Shown piece by piece: positions 1 through 8,061 of a stretch of DNA of 64,000 bases. The stretch lies in NCBI RefSeq assembly GCF_014854695.1, contig NZ_CP027557.1, positions 1,302,001 to 1,366,000 of the forward strand, in the 5' to 3' direction. The position numbers were made by a program, and so were the translations under genes. This DNA comes from Rhodococcus rhodochrous. GTDB lineage: Bacteria > Actinomycetota > Actinomycetes > Mycobacteriales > Mycobacteriaceae. The notes beneath the pieces are model-generated. The model was not told the origin of the DNA, ran no database searches, and saw only the letters and a list, made by a program, of their open reading frames with translations. Each line of letters starts with the position of its first letter. Within the stretch, counting starts at the first letter, position 1.

Positions 1-137
1 GGTCAGGGTGTCACCCTCACATTTCACCCGTAACGGAAGGGTCGAAGGTCCCGACTCTTCGAGTGATGGTCCCTGTCACCTCCCCCGAACGGCAGGCCAT
101 CGGTCTGCGCACGCCTCCCCCTTGCGTGGACGATGAA

Positions 138-173
138 GGGCCCGTCGGTGAACTCCGACGGGTCCTTTCTTCT
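138..173 (+). terminator. Rho-independent terminator of a gene left of the window
   Basis: An 11-bp inverted repeat (138-148 with 155-165, one G-T wobble) closes a 6-nt loop and is followed by a T-rich tail at 166-173. It reads as a plus-strand terminator for a gene upstream of the window. Nothing else is evident in bases 1-237. Confidence 0.7.
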
Positions 174-237
174 GCCGTTTCCGTAGACCCGACTCCCGCA
201 ACGGTGTTCAATACGCACGAACCGATCGGGGGATGGG

Positions 238-2022
238 ATGCGCGCAAGGATGGGCGCAGCACTGGCTGCGGCGGTGATGGGAAGTGTGCTCACGGCATCG
301 GTGGTGTCGGCAGAGCCGATCGGACACATCGCTTCGGAGCCGATCGGACGCACCGCGTCGGAGCCGACCGGACGCACCGCGTCGGAGCCGACCGGACGCA
401 CCGAAATGCCGTACACCTCGTCGGCGCCACTGGCCGGCGAGGTGCTCGGGTCCGTGGTGTCGATACCCGCGCCGCTGCCGGCGGAAGCGGGACCGCGACC
501 CGCCGCGTGCGACCGGTTGTCGTATCTGCGGTGGCGGTCGGCCGACGGACCGGAGAGTTCGGCCGACGCCGACCGGATCCTCGTCGCCCAGCCCGGGATC
601 TTCGAGGGAGCGGGCGCGTTCGAGAGCGTCGCGCGCAACACCGTCGTCGCGGCCGCGGCCCGTGGTGCCCATGTCGAGTTCTGGGCACTCGACCGGCGAT
701 CGAACTGCCTCGAGGACCACACCGGTACCCGGGCGGCGCTGCGGACGGGTTCGCTCGACACCGCGACCGACTACTACTTCCGCGGTGCTGAAGTGGACGG
801 GCGACGATTCGCCGGCCATGCGAGCGGCGCCGACGTCGCGTGGCTTTCGCAGGTCGGACTCGAGCAGACGCTGCGCGACCAGTACGACCTGTTGCGTCAC
901 GAACTTCCCGACCCGGAACTGCGGAAACGGAAAGTGTTGTGCGGCGGACATTCTCTCGGTGGTTTCATCACCGGCTACTTCGCGGAATGGGACTTCGACG
1001 GAGATCCCGCCACCATCGACGACGCCGGTTACAACCAGTGCGGCGGGTACTTCGCGCTCGATACGGTGATCAGAGCCGGAGCGCCCTTCCCCGGCCGGGG
1101 CGCGCTCCCGGATCTGCCCGACACGGTGTCCGCTCCGCTCGATGCGCTGTCCGGATCGATCTCCACTGCGTCGCCGGTGCTCGCGCTCCCCGCGGTCATC
1201 AACCCGGAGACGACGAATCTGCTCGCACTCACCGGGCTCGCGGCACGGCTCGACCCGGACGGCATCGACGGCATCGTCCCGCGCATGCCGGACAACCCGA
1301 ACATCGACTGGACGTTGCGCACTCTGCTGGCGAGGGATTACGCGATGTTCGCGACGGGCGACCCGGACGTGCGGACGTTGAACGCGACCAACGAGGCGGT
1401 GCTCGGCGCGATCCTCGACGACAATTCGCAACCGCTGGGGTTCCTGCAGGCGAGCGTCGGATTCATCACCGGGGCACCCGTGCGCGACAAGCTGTTTCCT
1501 GTTCCCGCCACGCCGGAGGTGCTCGGGTCGGGATTCTTCGGCGATGCGCTCAAGGCGTCGCCGGCGGTCTTCGCGGATCCGGGAGTCGTCTACCGGTGGC
1601 TCGACTACGACGAGGTGAGCACTGGAGCGTCGTCACCCGACGAGGCGCGGTACACCGATCAGGGGAACGAGGTGACGTCGATCGCGGAGCTGGCGCGGAA
1701 TCTGTCGGAGCCACCACTGGATTTCACCGAGTGGTACTTCCCGTCGAGGCTTCCGTTCGACCTCGCATCGGCGACCCGCTTCGAAGGTCATCTCCACCGC
1801 GACGGTGTCACGCGCAATCCTGTGGTGACGCTGGTGGCGAACGGAGGTATCTCGTTGCCCGAGACGGATCATCCGAACGAACGCAGGTGGATTCTGCCCG
1901 GATACAACCACCTCGATGTGCTCACGGCGGCCGCCGATCAGAACGACGGGCGGCCCGAGCAGGTGTCGCAGGCGCTGGCCGACTTTGCAGCCGACCGAGG
2001 CGGAAGCTTCACAGTCGGATGA
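238..2022 (+). CDS. Secreted alpha/beta-hydrolase-fold protein with an N-terminal octapeptide repeat
   Basis: 594 residues. The protein starts with a short Arg-containing n-region and an Ala/Val-rich hydrophobic core (about residues 5-22) ending near VVSA, a typical Sec signal peptide. Four copies of an eight-residue repeat of the SEPIGRTA type follow (about residues 26-57). The body carries the nucleophile-elbow motif GGHSLGG with candidate nucleophile Ser239, so an exported esterase, lipase or related hydrolase is likely; the substrate cannot be read from the sequence. Several Cys residues (for example in the CGGHS and NQCGG segments) suit an extracytoplasmic protein. The ATG at 238 follows a G-rich stretch; ATG 250 is an alternative. 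The gene stands alone between a terminator and an opposite-strand small gene. The fold is a family inference; the catalytic Asp and His were not located. Confidence 0.8.
   Translation: MRARMGAALAAAVMGSVLTASVVSAEPIGHIASEPIGRTASEPTGRTASEPTGRTEMPYTSSAPLAGEVLGSVVSIPAPLPAEAGPRPAACDRLSYLRWRSADGPESSADADRILVAQPGIFEGAGAFESVARNTVVAAAARGAHVEFWALDRRSNCLEDHTGTRAALRTGSLDTATDYYFRGAEVDGRRFAGHASGADVAWLSQVGLEQTLRDQYDLLRHELPDPELRKRKVLCGGHSLGGFITGYFAEWDFDGDPATIDDAGYNQCGGYFALDTVIRAGAPFPGRGALPDLPDTVSAPLDALSGSISTASPVLALPAVINPETTNLLALTGLAARLDPDGIDGIVPRMPDNPNIDWTLRTLLARDYAMFATGDPDVRTLNATNEAVLGAILDDNSQPLGFLQASVGFITGAPVRDKLFPVPATPEVLGSGFFGDALKASPAVFADPGVVYRWLDYDEVSTGASSPDEARYTDQGNEVTSIAELARNLSEPPLDFTEWYFPSRLPFDLASATRFEGHLHRDGVTRNPVVTLVANGGISLPETDHPNERRWILPGYNHLDVLTAAADQNDGRPEQVSQALADFAADRGGSFTVG
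313..408 (+). repeat. 24-bp tandem repeat, four copies, inside the hydrolase gene
   Basis: Four contiguous 24-bp units lie at 313-336, 337-360, 361-384 and 385-408 and encode the repeated octapeptide after the signal peptide. The second and third units carry the perfect dyad GACGC-acc-GCGTC (5-bp arms, 3-nt centre); the outer units have diverged. The unit length is a multiple of three, so copy-number change would keep the frame. Confidence 0.9.
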
Positions 2023-2029
2023 GGCGGGA

Positions 2030-2176
2030 TCAGGCGCCGCGCGCGGAGAAGATCGAGGTGTAGTCGTGGGGGCCGCTCACTTCGGCGACAGCGGTGACGG
2101 GTTCGGTCTCGGCGTCGGCCTCCGGAGTGGTGGGCGCGAGGAAGAGAGGATTGTCGAATTCTTTGTTCTGGCTCAT
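2030..2176 (-). CDS. Small acidic peptide of unknown function (48 aa)
   Basis: A 48-residue ORF begins MSQNKEFDNP and ends YTSIFSARGA. It is rich in Glu, Ala, Thr and Pro, has no membrane segment and has no Cys. The ATG at 2176 has a clear AAAGGA ribosome site, so I prefer it to the longer upstream reading. The leader carries a 7-bp GC-rich hairpin (2195-2213). It converges on the hydrolase gene, with 7 bp between the stops. I do not recognise the family. The acidic N-terminal part and conserved-looking C-terminus would suit a peptide precursor, but there is no modifying enzyme nearby, so that is speculation. Confidence 0.55.
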   Translation of the reverse strand: MSQNKEFDNPLFLAPTTPEADAETEPVTAVAEVSGPHDYTSIFSARGA

Positions 2177-2396
2177 GGCCGTCCTTTCGGGTGCGGCCGG
2201 GTAGACCCCGGCCGTCGGGCAGTGCGAAGAAGAGGGGCCGCGGTACACGCGGCGGGGAACTCTCACGTCCGGTTCGGAACCTTCGGGCACTGTGGTGCGA
2301 GGTTGCTCATCATGTGCGAGCCGAACGATGACTCCACCCTACACCAGAAGGTTCGCGCGACGTTTGACCGGCGAGTCGCGTGGGAAGACACTCGGC

Positions 2397-2594
2397 ATGG
2401 CTACCTACAGAGTGATCGACCCGACCGGGAACGTCGTGGATACCAAGGAAATCGAGAGCGCGGACGACGCGCACGCCTGGTTCGTTGACCAGCGCGCCGA
2501 CAACAGCGAACTCGGCTGGCGCATGGAGGCGCAGAACGAGCAGGACGGCACCTGGCACTTCTTCGACGACACCGAAGGCACCTCCTCGAAGTAG
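2397..2594 (+). CDS. Conserved small hypothetical protein (65 aa)
   Basis: 65 residues beginning MATYRVIDPTGNVVDTKEI and ending in a Ser/Lys tail. It is acidic and soluble-looking, with an amphipathic middle containing Trp residues and no signal or membrane segment. The ATG at 2397 is preferred over an upstream in-frame extension because the extension looks non-coding. Only a weak GGGAAG ribosome site precedes it. It is followed after 5 bp by a strong hairpin, which supports a single-gene transcript. No function can be assigned from the sequence. Confidence 0.6.
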   Translation: MATYRVIDPTGNVVDTKEIESADDAHAWFVDQRADNSELGWRMEAQNEQDGTWHFFDDTEGTSSK

Positions 2595-2599
2595 TCCCG

Positions 2600-2627
2600 G
2601 CAGCACCCCGTGAGAGCGGGGTGCTGC
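2600..2627 (+). terminator. Strong hairpin terminator after the 65-aa gene
   Basis: A perfect 11-bp inverted repeat (2600-2610 with 2617-2627) surrounds a 6-nt loop, starting 6 bp after the stop codon at 2594. It has no T-run, as is common in GC-rich actinobacteria. Confidence 0.7.
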
Positions 2628-2667
2628 ACGCACCGGCACAGCTCGGTGCGGTACCCGGACGAACGAC

Positions 2668-2736
2668 GCGGTGCCGAGCACCTCCACGACGCGGTGCCGA
2701 GCACCTCGACTGTGCGGTGCCAAGCACCTCAACAGC
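2668..2736. repeat. 23-bp tandem repeat, three copies
   Basis: Three contiguous 23-bp units lie at 2668-2690, 2691-2713 and 2714-2736. Each contains the dyad GGTGC-cga-GCACC (caa in the third). The start of a fourth copy merges into the large hairpin at 2737-2768. The array is non-coding and lies between two converging genes. Confidence 0.9.
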
Positions 2737-2768
2737 GCGGTGCCGGTAGTCGCAACTACCGGCACCGC
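2737..2768. terminator. Perfect 14-bp hairpin, probable terminator of the CsbD gene
   Basis: Arms at 2737-2750 and 2755-2768 are perfectly complementary around a 4-nt loop. The hairpin starts 12 bp beyond the minus-strand CsbD stop and can act in either direction. Its outer GGTGC/GCACC pairs are the same dyad found in the neighbouring 23-bp repeats. Confidence 0.75.
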
Positions 2769-2780
2769 GCAGTTCAGGGG

Positions 2781-2978
2781 CTACTTCTTGAAAGCGTCCT
2801 TGACGTTCTCGACGGCATCCGAGACCTTGTCGCCTGCCTGCTTCAGACCGCTGGAGGTCTGATCGCCGCGACCCTCGGCTTCGAGATCACGATCGCCGGT
2901 CGCCTGACCGGTGTTCTCCTTGATCTTGCCGCCCGCTTCTTCTGCCTTGTGCTTTGCCTTGTCGACGAAGTCGGCCAT
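2781..2978 (-). CDS. CsbD-family stress protein
   Basis: 65 residues from the ATG at 2978, which has an AGGAGG ribosome site six bases upstream; an upstream in-frame extension to 3077 looks non-coding. The charged, Lys/Glu/Gly-rich sequence begins MADFVDKAKHKAEEAGGK and has the GKIKENTGQATGD segment typical of the CsbD family. Members are small hydrophilic proteins of unknown biochemical role, induced by general stress in Bacillus and actinobacteria. A GGTTT-N15-GGGTAC element on this strand (3041 to 3016) resembles the SigB/SigF-type stress promoter, which fits the family's regulation. It is divergent from a 58-aa membrane protein gene. Confidence 0.9.
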   Translation of the reverse strand: MADFVDKAKHKAEEAGGKIKENTGQATGDRDLEAEGRGDQTSSGLKQAGDKVSDAVENVKDAFKK

Positions 2979-3015
2979 GGGGTCCTCCTGTGTCATCGAA
3001 CGTTGCTCTGACGGA

Positions 3016-3041
3016 GTACCCGGCCCGAACAGCCTGAAACC
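3016..3041 (-). promoter_or_regulatory. SigF/SigB-type promoter candidate for the CsbD gene
   Basis: On the minus strand, GGTTT (3041-3037) is followed after 15 nt by GGGTAC (3021-3016), about 37 bp upstream of the CsbD ATG. The arrangement GGTTT-N15-GGGTAY matches the stress sigma (SigF/SigB group) consensus of actinobacteria. It was found by eye and not scored. Confidence 0.5.
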
Positions 3042-3097
3042 GAACACGACCGACTCGTCCGTGTCAGACTTCGACACAGACAGCCAGGAGGAGACCG

Positions 3098-3274
3098 ATG
3101 TCGCATCCCACCAACTCCGGTCCCGAGAACAACGACCCGATCGGGGACGCGCCCGACGCCGATCCCGAACTCGTCCGCGACGGGCCGGTGCAGCGCCGGC
3201 GTTCGGCGGGTGCGGTGATCGCTGCCGTCGCGGTGGTCGTCGTGATCGTCGTGCTGCTCGTCGTCTTCCTCTGA
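3098..3274 (+). CDS. Small single-pass membrane protein (58 aa)
   Basis: A 58-codon ORF starts at the ATG at 3098, directly after a strong AGGAGGAG ribosome site. The first 30 residues are hydrophilic and rich in Pro, Asp and Asn. A basic VQRRR stop-transfer-like segment is followed by about 22 Ala/Val/Ile/Leu residues that run to the C-terminus. It is therefore a tail-anchored or single-span protein. It is divergent from the CsbD gene (120 bp apart), which suggests a shared stress-control region. Similar tiny 'acidic N-terminus plus one helix' proteins are common in actinobacteria, with no known function. Confidence 0.75.
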   Translation: MSHPTNSGPENNDPIGDAPDADPELVRDGPVQRRRSAGAVIAAVAVVVVIVVLLVVFL

Positions 3275-3302
3275 ACAGAGCCGTTCACCGAGCAACGCGG
3301 GT

Positions 3303-4355
3303 TCACAACCAGTCGCGGCGCTTGAACAGCACGTACAGCACGATCGCCGACACGACCATGATCCCGACCCCACTCATCAGTCCCCACGCCTCGCCTACTC
3401 CGGGATAGGGCACGTTCATCCCGTACCAGCCGGTGACGGCCGTGGGGACGGCGATGATCGCGGCCCATCCCGTCAGTTTCTTCATGACGATGTTCAGGCG
3501 CGCGTCCTGCAGCGACAGGTTCGTCTCGAAGACGGTGTTCACCATCTCGCGCAGCGAGTCGGTCCACTCCGCAGCACGCATCACGTGGTCGTAGAGGTCG
3601 TTGTAGGAGCTGTCGAGCTCGGGGTGGTGGTTGCTCTCGGCGCGGGTCCGCAGGACGGCGTTGACGACCTCGCGCATCGGCAGCACGACCCGCCGGAGCT
3701 GCACGAGTTCCTTGCGGAGCCGGTAGACGCGTCGCTGGATCTGCCGGGTGGAGGCACCGTCCTCGAAGAGGCAGTCCTCGAGGTCCTCGGCGGCGTCGTC
3801 GAGTTCCTGGATGGTCTCGAACTGCCCGTCGACGACCGTGTCGAGCAGGCCGTGGATCAGCGCACCCGGCCCGTACTGCAGCAGGTCGGTGTTCTCGTCC
3901 CACCTACGTACCACCTCGTCGATGTCGAACGGAGTGCCGCGGCGAACGGTGACGATGCCGTGGGGCAGGACGAAGGCGGAGATCCGCGTGGTGCGAAGCC
4001 GGGACTCGTGCGCCTGATCCGCGTCCTCGGAATCCGGAAACAGGTGCGTCGCGTAGACCGTGAGGAAGGTATGGGTGGCGTAGCGGGTGGCCTTCGTGCG
4101 CTCGCCGTGTGCTAGCGAATCCTCGACGGCATGCGGGTCGAGGTTCCATTCCTCGGCGAGTTCGAGCAGAGCGGCGTGTTCGGGATCCCACAGATCTACC
4201 CAGACCAAGGCCTCGGGATCGGCGAGATGCTCCGAGACAGCGGACAGCGGGAAACCTTCGTCGACGAGTTTCCCGTGGGCCCACCGCCGGGTCCGGATGG
4301 AGTTGTCGTATCGGTCCGTCACCTCGGCAGGATCCCCGCAACATGCGGTGTTCAC
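3303..4355 (-). CDS. corA: CorA-family magnesium/cobalt transporter
   Basis: 350 residues. The large N-terminal cytoplasmic region (about 1-285) is rich in charged helices, as in the CorA funnel. Two C-terminal membrane helices follow, and the first ends in the family signature YGMN, in the context WYGMNVPYPG. The C-terminus KRRDWL is basic, as expected. It carries Mg2+ (and Co2+/Ni2+) into the cell as a pentamer. The ATG at 4355 gives a Cys-containing start (MNTACCGD); GTG 4322 (VTDRYDNS, with a GGGGAT-like ribosome site) is a plausible alternative giving 339 residues. A 26/25-bp tandem repeat lies across and just upstream of the annotated start. Confidence 0.92.
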   Translation of the reverse strand: MNTACCGDPAEVTDRYDNSIRTRRWAHGKLVDEGFPLSAVSEHLADPEALVWVDLWDPEHAALLELAEEWNLDPHAVEDSLAHGERTKATRYATHTFLTVYATHLFPDSEDADQAHESRLRTTRISAFVLPHGIVTVRRGTPFDIDEVVRRWDENTDLLQYGPGALIHGLLDTVVDGQFETIQELDDAAEDLEDCLFEDGASTRQIQRRVYRLRKELVQLRRVVLPMREVVNAVLRTRAESNHHPELDSSYNDLYDHVMRAAEWTDSLREMVNTVFETNLSLQDARLNIVMKKLTGWAAIIAVPTAVTGWYGMNVPYPGVGEAWGLMSGVGIMVVSAIVLYVLFKRRDWL

Positions 4356-4410
4356 ACCACGTCTCCGCCGTGGGGGTTCACACCACGTCCCGCCGCGGGG
4401 GTCACACGAC
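4351..4410. repeat. 26/25-bp tandem repeat at the corA start / pknK end
   Basis: Two units, 4351-4376 and 4377-4401, share the start TTCACACCACGTC and a GC-rich end, and a partial third copy (TCACACGAC) follows to 4410. The array spans the region from the corA ATG to the pknK stop at 4402. The first unit is preceded by GGTG, so GGTGT-tc-ACACC forms a small dyad there. Confidence 0.75.
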
Positions 4411-7400
4411 AGGACGATGCTCGGTGTTCACCAATCGCAGCACCTCGTCGACGAACCCGAGGTCGATCCGTGGCCGAACGTCCGGCCACAGACCCTGCTC
4501 GATCCGCGCCCGCATCGAGGTGAGCGTGGCGATCACATGTGGTCCGCCGTCGGTCAGATAGCGCACCATCCCGCGCGCCGCGCACGCGTCGACCACGACG
4601 GCCAGGGTCTCCTCGGCCTCCTCGATGCGCCCGGCCGCGTGCAGGCAGGAGGCGAGCAGACGGTGGGCCTGCAGGTGGGCGCGGGGACGCGAGGCGGTGC
4701 GCTGCACCCACATCCGCGCCCAATCGACGGCCTGCTCCGCTGCCTCGGGCTCCCCGCTCTCGCTGAGCAGCCGGATCGCGGTGGAGTCCTCGATCTGGAG
4801 GGTGATCTCGACGGTTCCGTCCGGGTGGGGTGTGGTGTTCTCCGGCATCGTGCGCGTCGAAGGGCCGGGGGTGGTGATCCCGAGCCGGACCCGTTCGTTC
4901 TCGATGCGTGCCCGCAGGCGTGGCAGGTCGTGCAGCGCCGCCACCCGCAGTCCTTCGGCGAGCAGGGCGACGGCTGCCTCCCGGTTGCCCTGCAACATCT
5001 TCAGGCGCGCAGCGGTACCGAAGCGAGCGATGAGGAAATCCGTTCCACCGCCTTCTATTCCGAGCAGGTTGCTCTCGTCGAGCAGTGCTTCGGCCTCGGC
5101 GATCCGTCCCTGTTCGTAGAGCAGCTCTCCGAGCATGGCAGCGGCGAGACGCCCTCCGTGGGTGTGGATCCCGCCGTTGCGTCGCGCTCGGCGCAGCGCT
5201 GTGCGGAAGTACTTCTCGGCCGCGGCGACGTCGAGTCGTTCGTTCGCCGCGATGCCGCACAGGCACTGACCGTAGATCGACGCGAACGGTCCGCGGGTCT
5301 CGCGGTGGTAGGGCTCCGCCCATTCCTGCCGCCCGATCGCGGAGGCGAAGTCGAAGCGGAAGATGTCGGCGTACGAGGCGAAGTCGGCTGCGGCCGCCAC
5401 CACCCACGGGTGCACGGAGGTCGGATTCTCCAGGCACGGCGCGATGAGCTCGTAGATGCCGTCGATGCGGTCGGAGTTCATCAGGATCGACGCCTCGACG
5501 GCATCCGCCTCGATGCGCAGTGCTTCGACGTCGTAGCTGTCCGTCACCCCCCGGTCGAGCAGTTCCCGTACCGCCGCGAGGGTTCTGCGACACCGGTCCA
5601 ACCGCAGCAGCGCACTGTTCGCCCAGGCCTGCGTGAGCAGCAGGCGCGGATCGTTCGCGACGGCCCGCGGCGGCAGTTTGTCGATCAGGGCGAGCAGCGT
5701 GGCGATGTGACCGTGCTCCATCAGGTACATGCCGTCGTCGGCGAGCAGGTCGACGGCGAAGTCGGTGTCGTTGGCGGCGAGGGCGTGGTCGACGGCCTCC
5801 TGCAGCATGCGGTTGCGGGCGAACCAGTCGGCGGCGGTGCGATGCAGATCCGCGACCTTGTCGGGATGGTCGCGTTCGAGACGTCGCCGCAGGAAGTCGA
5901 GGAACAGGTGGTGATAGCGGAACCACACGCGTTCGTCGTCGACGTGCCGCAGGAACAGGTCGCGTTCCTCCGCCTCCTCGAGCATCGCCTGGCTGCGCGG
6001 ATCGCCCGTGAGTGCCGCGGCGAGGCCGCCGCTGATCGATTCGGTGATGCTGGTCGCGAGGAGGAATTCGTACATCCGGGGTTCGAGACCGGCCAGCACG
6101 TTGTCGGCGAGGAACTCACCGATCGCGTGGTGCCGGCCGGTGATGTTCTCGATGAGCCATGACGGATCGTCGCTGTCGCGCAACGACAACGACGCGAGCT
6201 GCAGGGCTGCGGCCCACCCCTCCGTGGTGCGGGTGAGATCCTCCACGTCCTCGGGGTCGAGGTCTATCCCGCCGATGTCGCGCAGGAAGGCGTTCGATTC
6301 GTCCACCCCGAACCGCAGTGCCGTCGAATCGATCTCGACCAGCTCGTCGCGAACGCGCATGCGGCTGAGCGGAAGTCCGGATCGGTTGCGGCTCGTCACC
6401 ACGAGCTGCAGGTGATGGCATCCGCGGTCGAGCAGGAACTCGAGAGCGGCGACGGTCTCCGTCGACGTGACGCGGTGCCAGTCGTCGATCACCAGCGTCG
6501 CCGCGGTGTCGGTGCGGTGCAGCTCGTCGATGAGCGTGCACAGCACGTACCGTTCGGCCTCGTCGCCGTGCGCGTCGAGGATCTGGCCGAGCTCGCGCGC
6601 AAGCACGGGCCGGATCTGTTTCATGGCCTCGACGAGGTGCGCGAGGAACCACAGCACGTTGTTGTCGTCGCTGTCCACCGTCAACCACGCGACCGGCACT
6701 CCCTCGGCGGCGAGAACGGTGCGCCACTGCGCCGCGAGGGTGGACTTGCCGAAGCCGGTGGGGGCGTGGATGGCGATGAGACGGCGCCGTCCGCCGGCCC
6801 GCAGGAACGAGATCAGACGACTGCGTTCGATCAGGGGACGGGACGTCGAGGGCGGCCGGAACCTGGTCGACGGTGCGGTGGACGGACCGGTGCGTCCCGA
6901 GACCGTGGACGACCGGCCGGAGACCGTCGAGGCCGGCCCGGTGAGCGGTGGCGCCGAGCGCGGCGGGAACGGGCCGGACGGCGGTGATCCGGGCAGCGCC
7001 ATCTCGTCGATCGGCAGGTTGTGGGCGCGTTGGACGTCGCGGAGCAGATCACCGAACTCGGCGGCCGTCTGCGGCCGGTCCTCGGCATCGGTCGCCATGC
7101 CGCGCTCGAGGGTCTCGCACACGTCGTCGGGGATGCCCTCGCCGCGCAGGTCGGGGACGGGCTCGGAAGTGATGCGCACGAACTGCGCGACGATCTTCTC
7201 GCCCTCCTTCCGCTCGAAGGCGGCGTGACCGGTGATCGCCGCGAACAGGGTCGCGGAGAGGCCGTAGACGTCGGCGGCCGGAGTCGGGGCATGACCGCGC
7301 AGCACCTCCGGTGCCGTGAACGCGGGGGAACCGGTGATCTCACCGGCAGTGGTGCGGAAGCCGCCGCCGACGCGGGCGATACCGAAATCCGTCAGCTGCG

Positions 7401-7902
7401 GTTCGCCGTACTCGGTGAGCAGGATGTTGCCGGGCTTGATGTCGCGGTGCAGGACGTCGGAACGATGCGCCGTCTCGAGTGCACCGGCGACCCTCACCCC
7501 GATCCGGACCGCCTCCGGCCAGGTGATCGGCCCGTGCCGCCGGATGCGGGTGTCGAGAGAGTCGTGCGGGTGATAGTGCATCACCAGATAGGGCAGGCCC
7601 GTGTCCGTCGCCCCGGCCTGCAGCACGGTGACGATGTTGGGGTGGCCGGAGAGCCGCCCCATCGCGCGTTGCTCGCGCAGGAAGCGTTCGAGATCGGCGG
7701 GTTCGGGGGAGCGGCGCAGCACCTTCACCGCGACGTCACGGTCGAGTTCGGCCTGCCGGCAGCGGTAGACCACACCGAAGCCGCCGCGGCCGATCTCCAC
7801 GGCGTCGGTGAAACCGGCATCGTGCAGCGCGCGCACGATGTCGGTCTCTGCGACGTCGACAATCGGCGCGCGCTGAGTGGCGGCCGGATCGTTCTCGGTC
7901 AT
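4402..7902 (-). CDS. pknK: PknK-type serine/threonine protein kinase fused to a MalT-like signal ATPase
   Basis: 1166 residues. The N-terminal kinase domain (about 30-290) has the Gly loop GRGGFGVVY, the VAVKVL lysine, the catalytic loop HRDIKPGN (about 151), the DFG motif and an APE segment. A Pro/Ser linker follows. A STAND-type ATPase then starts with Walker A PTGFGKST (about 380) and is followed by a helical TPR-like region to the C-terminus. This is the architecture of mycobacterial PknK (about 1110 residues), a soluble kinase that links signalling to transcriptional regulators. There is no membrane segment and no C-terminal LuxR-type HTH that I can see. The ATG at 7902 is preferred because GAGGTG lies 9 bases upstream; the reading frame is open to 8562 but the extension is antisense to other genes. 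Confidence 0.9.
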   Translation of the reverse strand: MTENDPAATQRAPIVDVAETDIVRALHDAGFTDAVEIGRGGFGVVYRCRQAELDRDVAVKVLRRSPEPADLERFLREQRAMGRLSGHPNIVTVLQAGATDTGLPYLVMHYHPHDSLDTRIRRHGPITWPEAVRIGVRVAGALETAHRSDVLHRDIKPGNILLTEYGEPQLTDFGIARVGGGFRTTAGEITGSPAFTAPEVLRGHAPTPAADVYGLSATLFAAITGHAAFERKEGEKIVAQFVRITSEPVPDLRGEGIPDDVCETLERGMATDAEDRPQTAAEFGDLLRDVQRAHNLPIDEMALPGSPPSGPFPPRSAPPLTGPASTVSGRSSTVSGRTGPSTAPSTRFRPPSTSRPLIERSRLISFLRAGGRRRLIAIHAPTGFGKSTLAAQWRTVLAAEGVPVAWLTVDSDDNNVLWFLAHLVEAMKQIRPVLARELGQILDAHGDEAERYVLCTLIDELHRTDTAATLVIDDWHRVTSTETVAALEFLLDRGCHHLQLVVTSRNRSGLPLSRMRVRDELVEIDSTALRFGVDESNAFLRDIGGIDLDPEDVEDLTRTTEGWAAALQLASLSLRDSDDPSWLIENITGRHHAIGEFLADNVLAGLEPRMYEFLLATSITESISGGLAAALTGDPRSQAMLEEAEERDLFLRHVDDERVWFRYHHLFLDFLRRRLERDHPDKVADLHRTAADWFARNRMLQEAVDHALAANDTDFAVDLLADDGMYLMEHGHIATLLALIDKLPPRAVANDPRLLLTQAWANSALLRLDRCRRTLAAVRELLDRGVTDSYDVEALRIEADAVEASILMNSDRIDGIYELIAPCLENPTSVHPWVVAAAADFASYADIFRFDFASAIGRQEWAEPYHRETRGPFASIYGQCLCGIAANERLDVAAAEKYFRTALRRARRNGGIHTHGGRLAAAMLGELLYEQGRIAEAEALLDESNLLGIEGGGTDFLIARFGTAARLKMLQGNREAAVALLAEGLRVAALHDLPRLRARIENERVRLGITTPGPSTRTMPENTTPHPDGTVEITLQIEDSTAIRLLSESGEPEAAEQAVDWARMWVQRTASRPRAHLQAHRLLASCLHAAGRIEEAEETLAVVVDACAARGMVRYLTDGGPHVIATLTSMRARIEQGLWPDVRPRIDLGFVDEVLRLVNTEHRPVV

Positions 7903-8061
7903 CGGCGCAATCACCTCGGGAAGCCGTTTCCCCAGGATAGTCTCGAAATGTGCACGCCCGCTGCAGATCGTGCGTCGCCCCTGGTCTAACGTGGTCCGGC
8001 CGGACCACGGTGCCTCACCGGGAACGGACGAAACGACACTGCGACCAGAAGTGGGACATAG

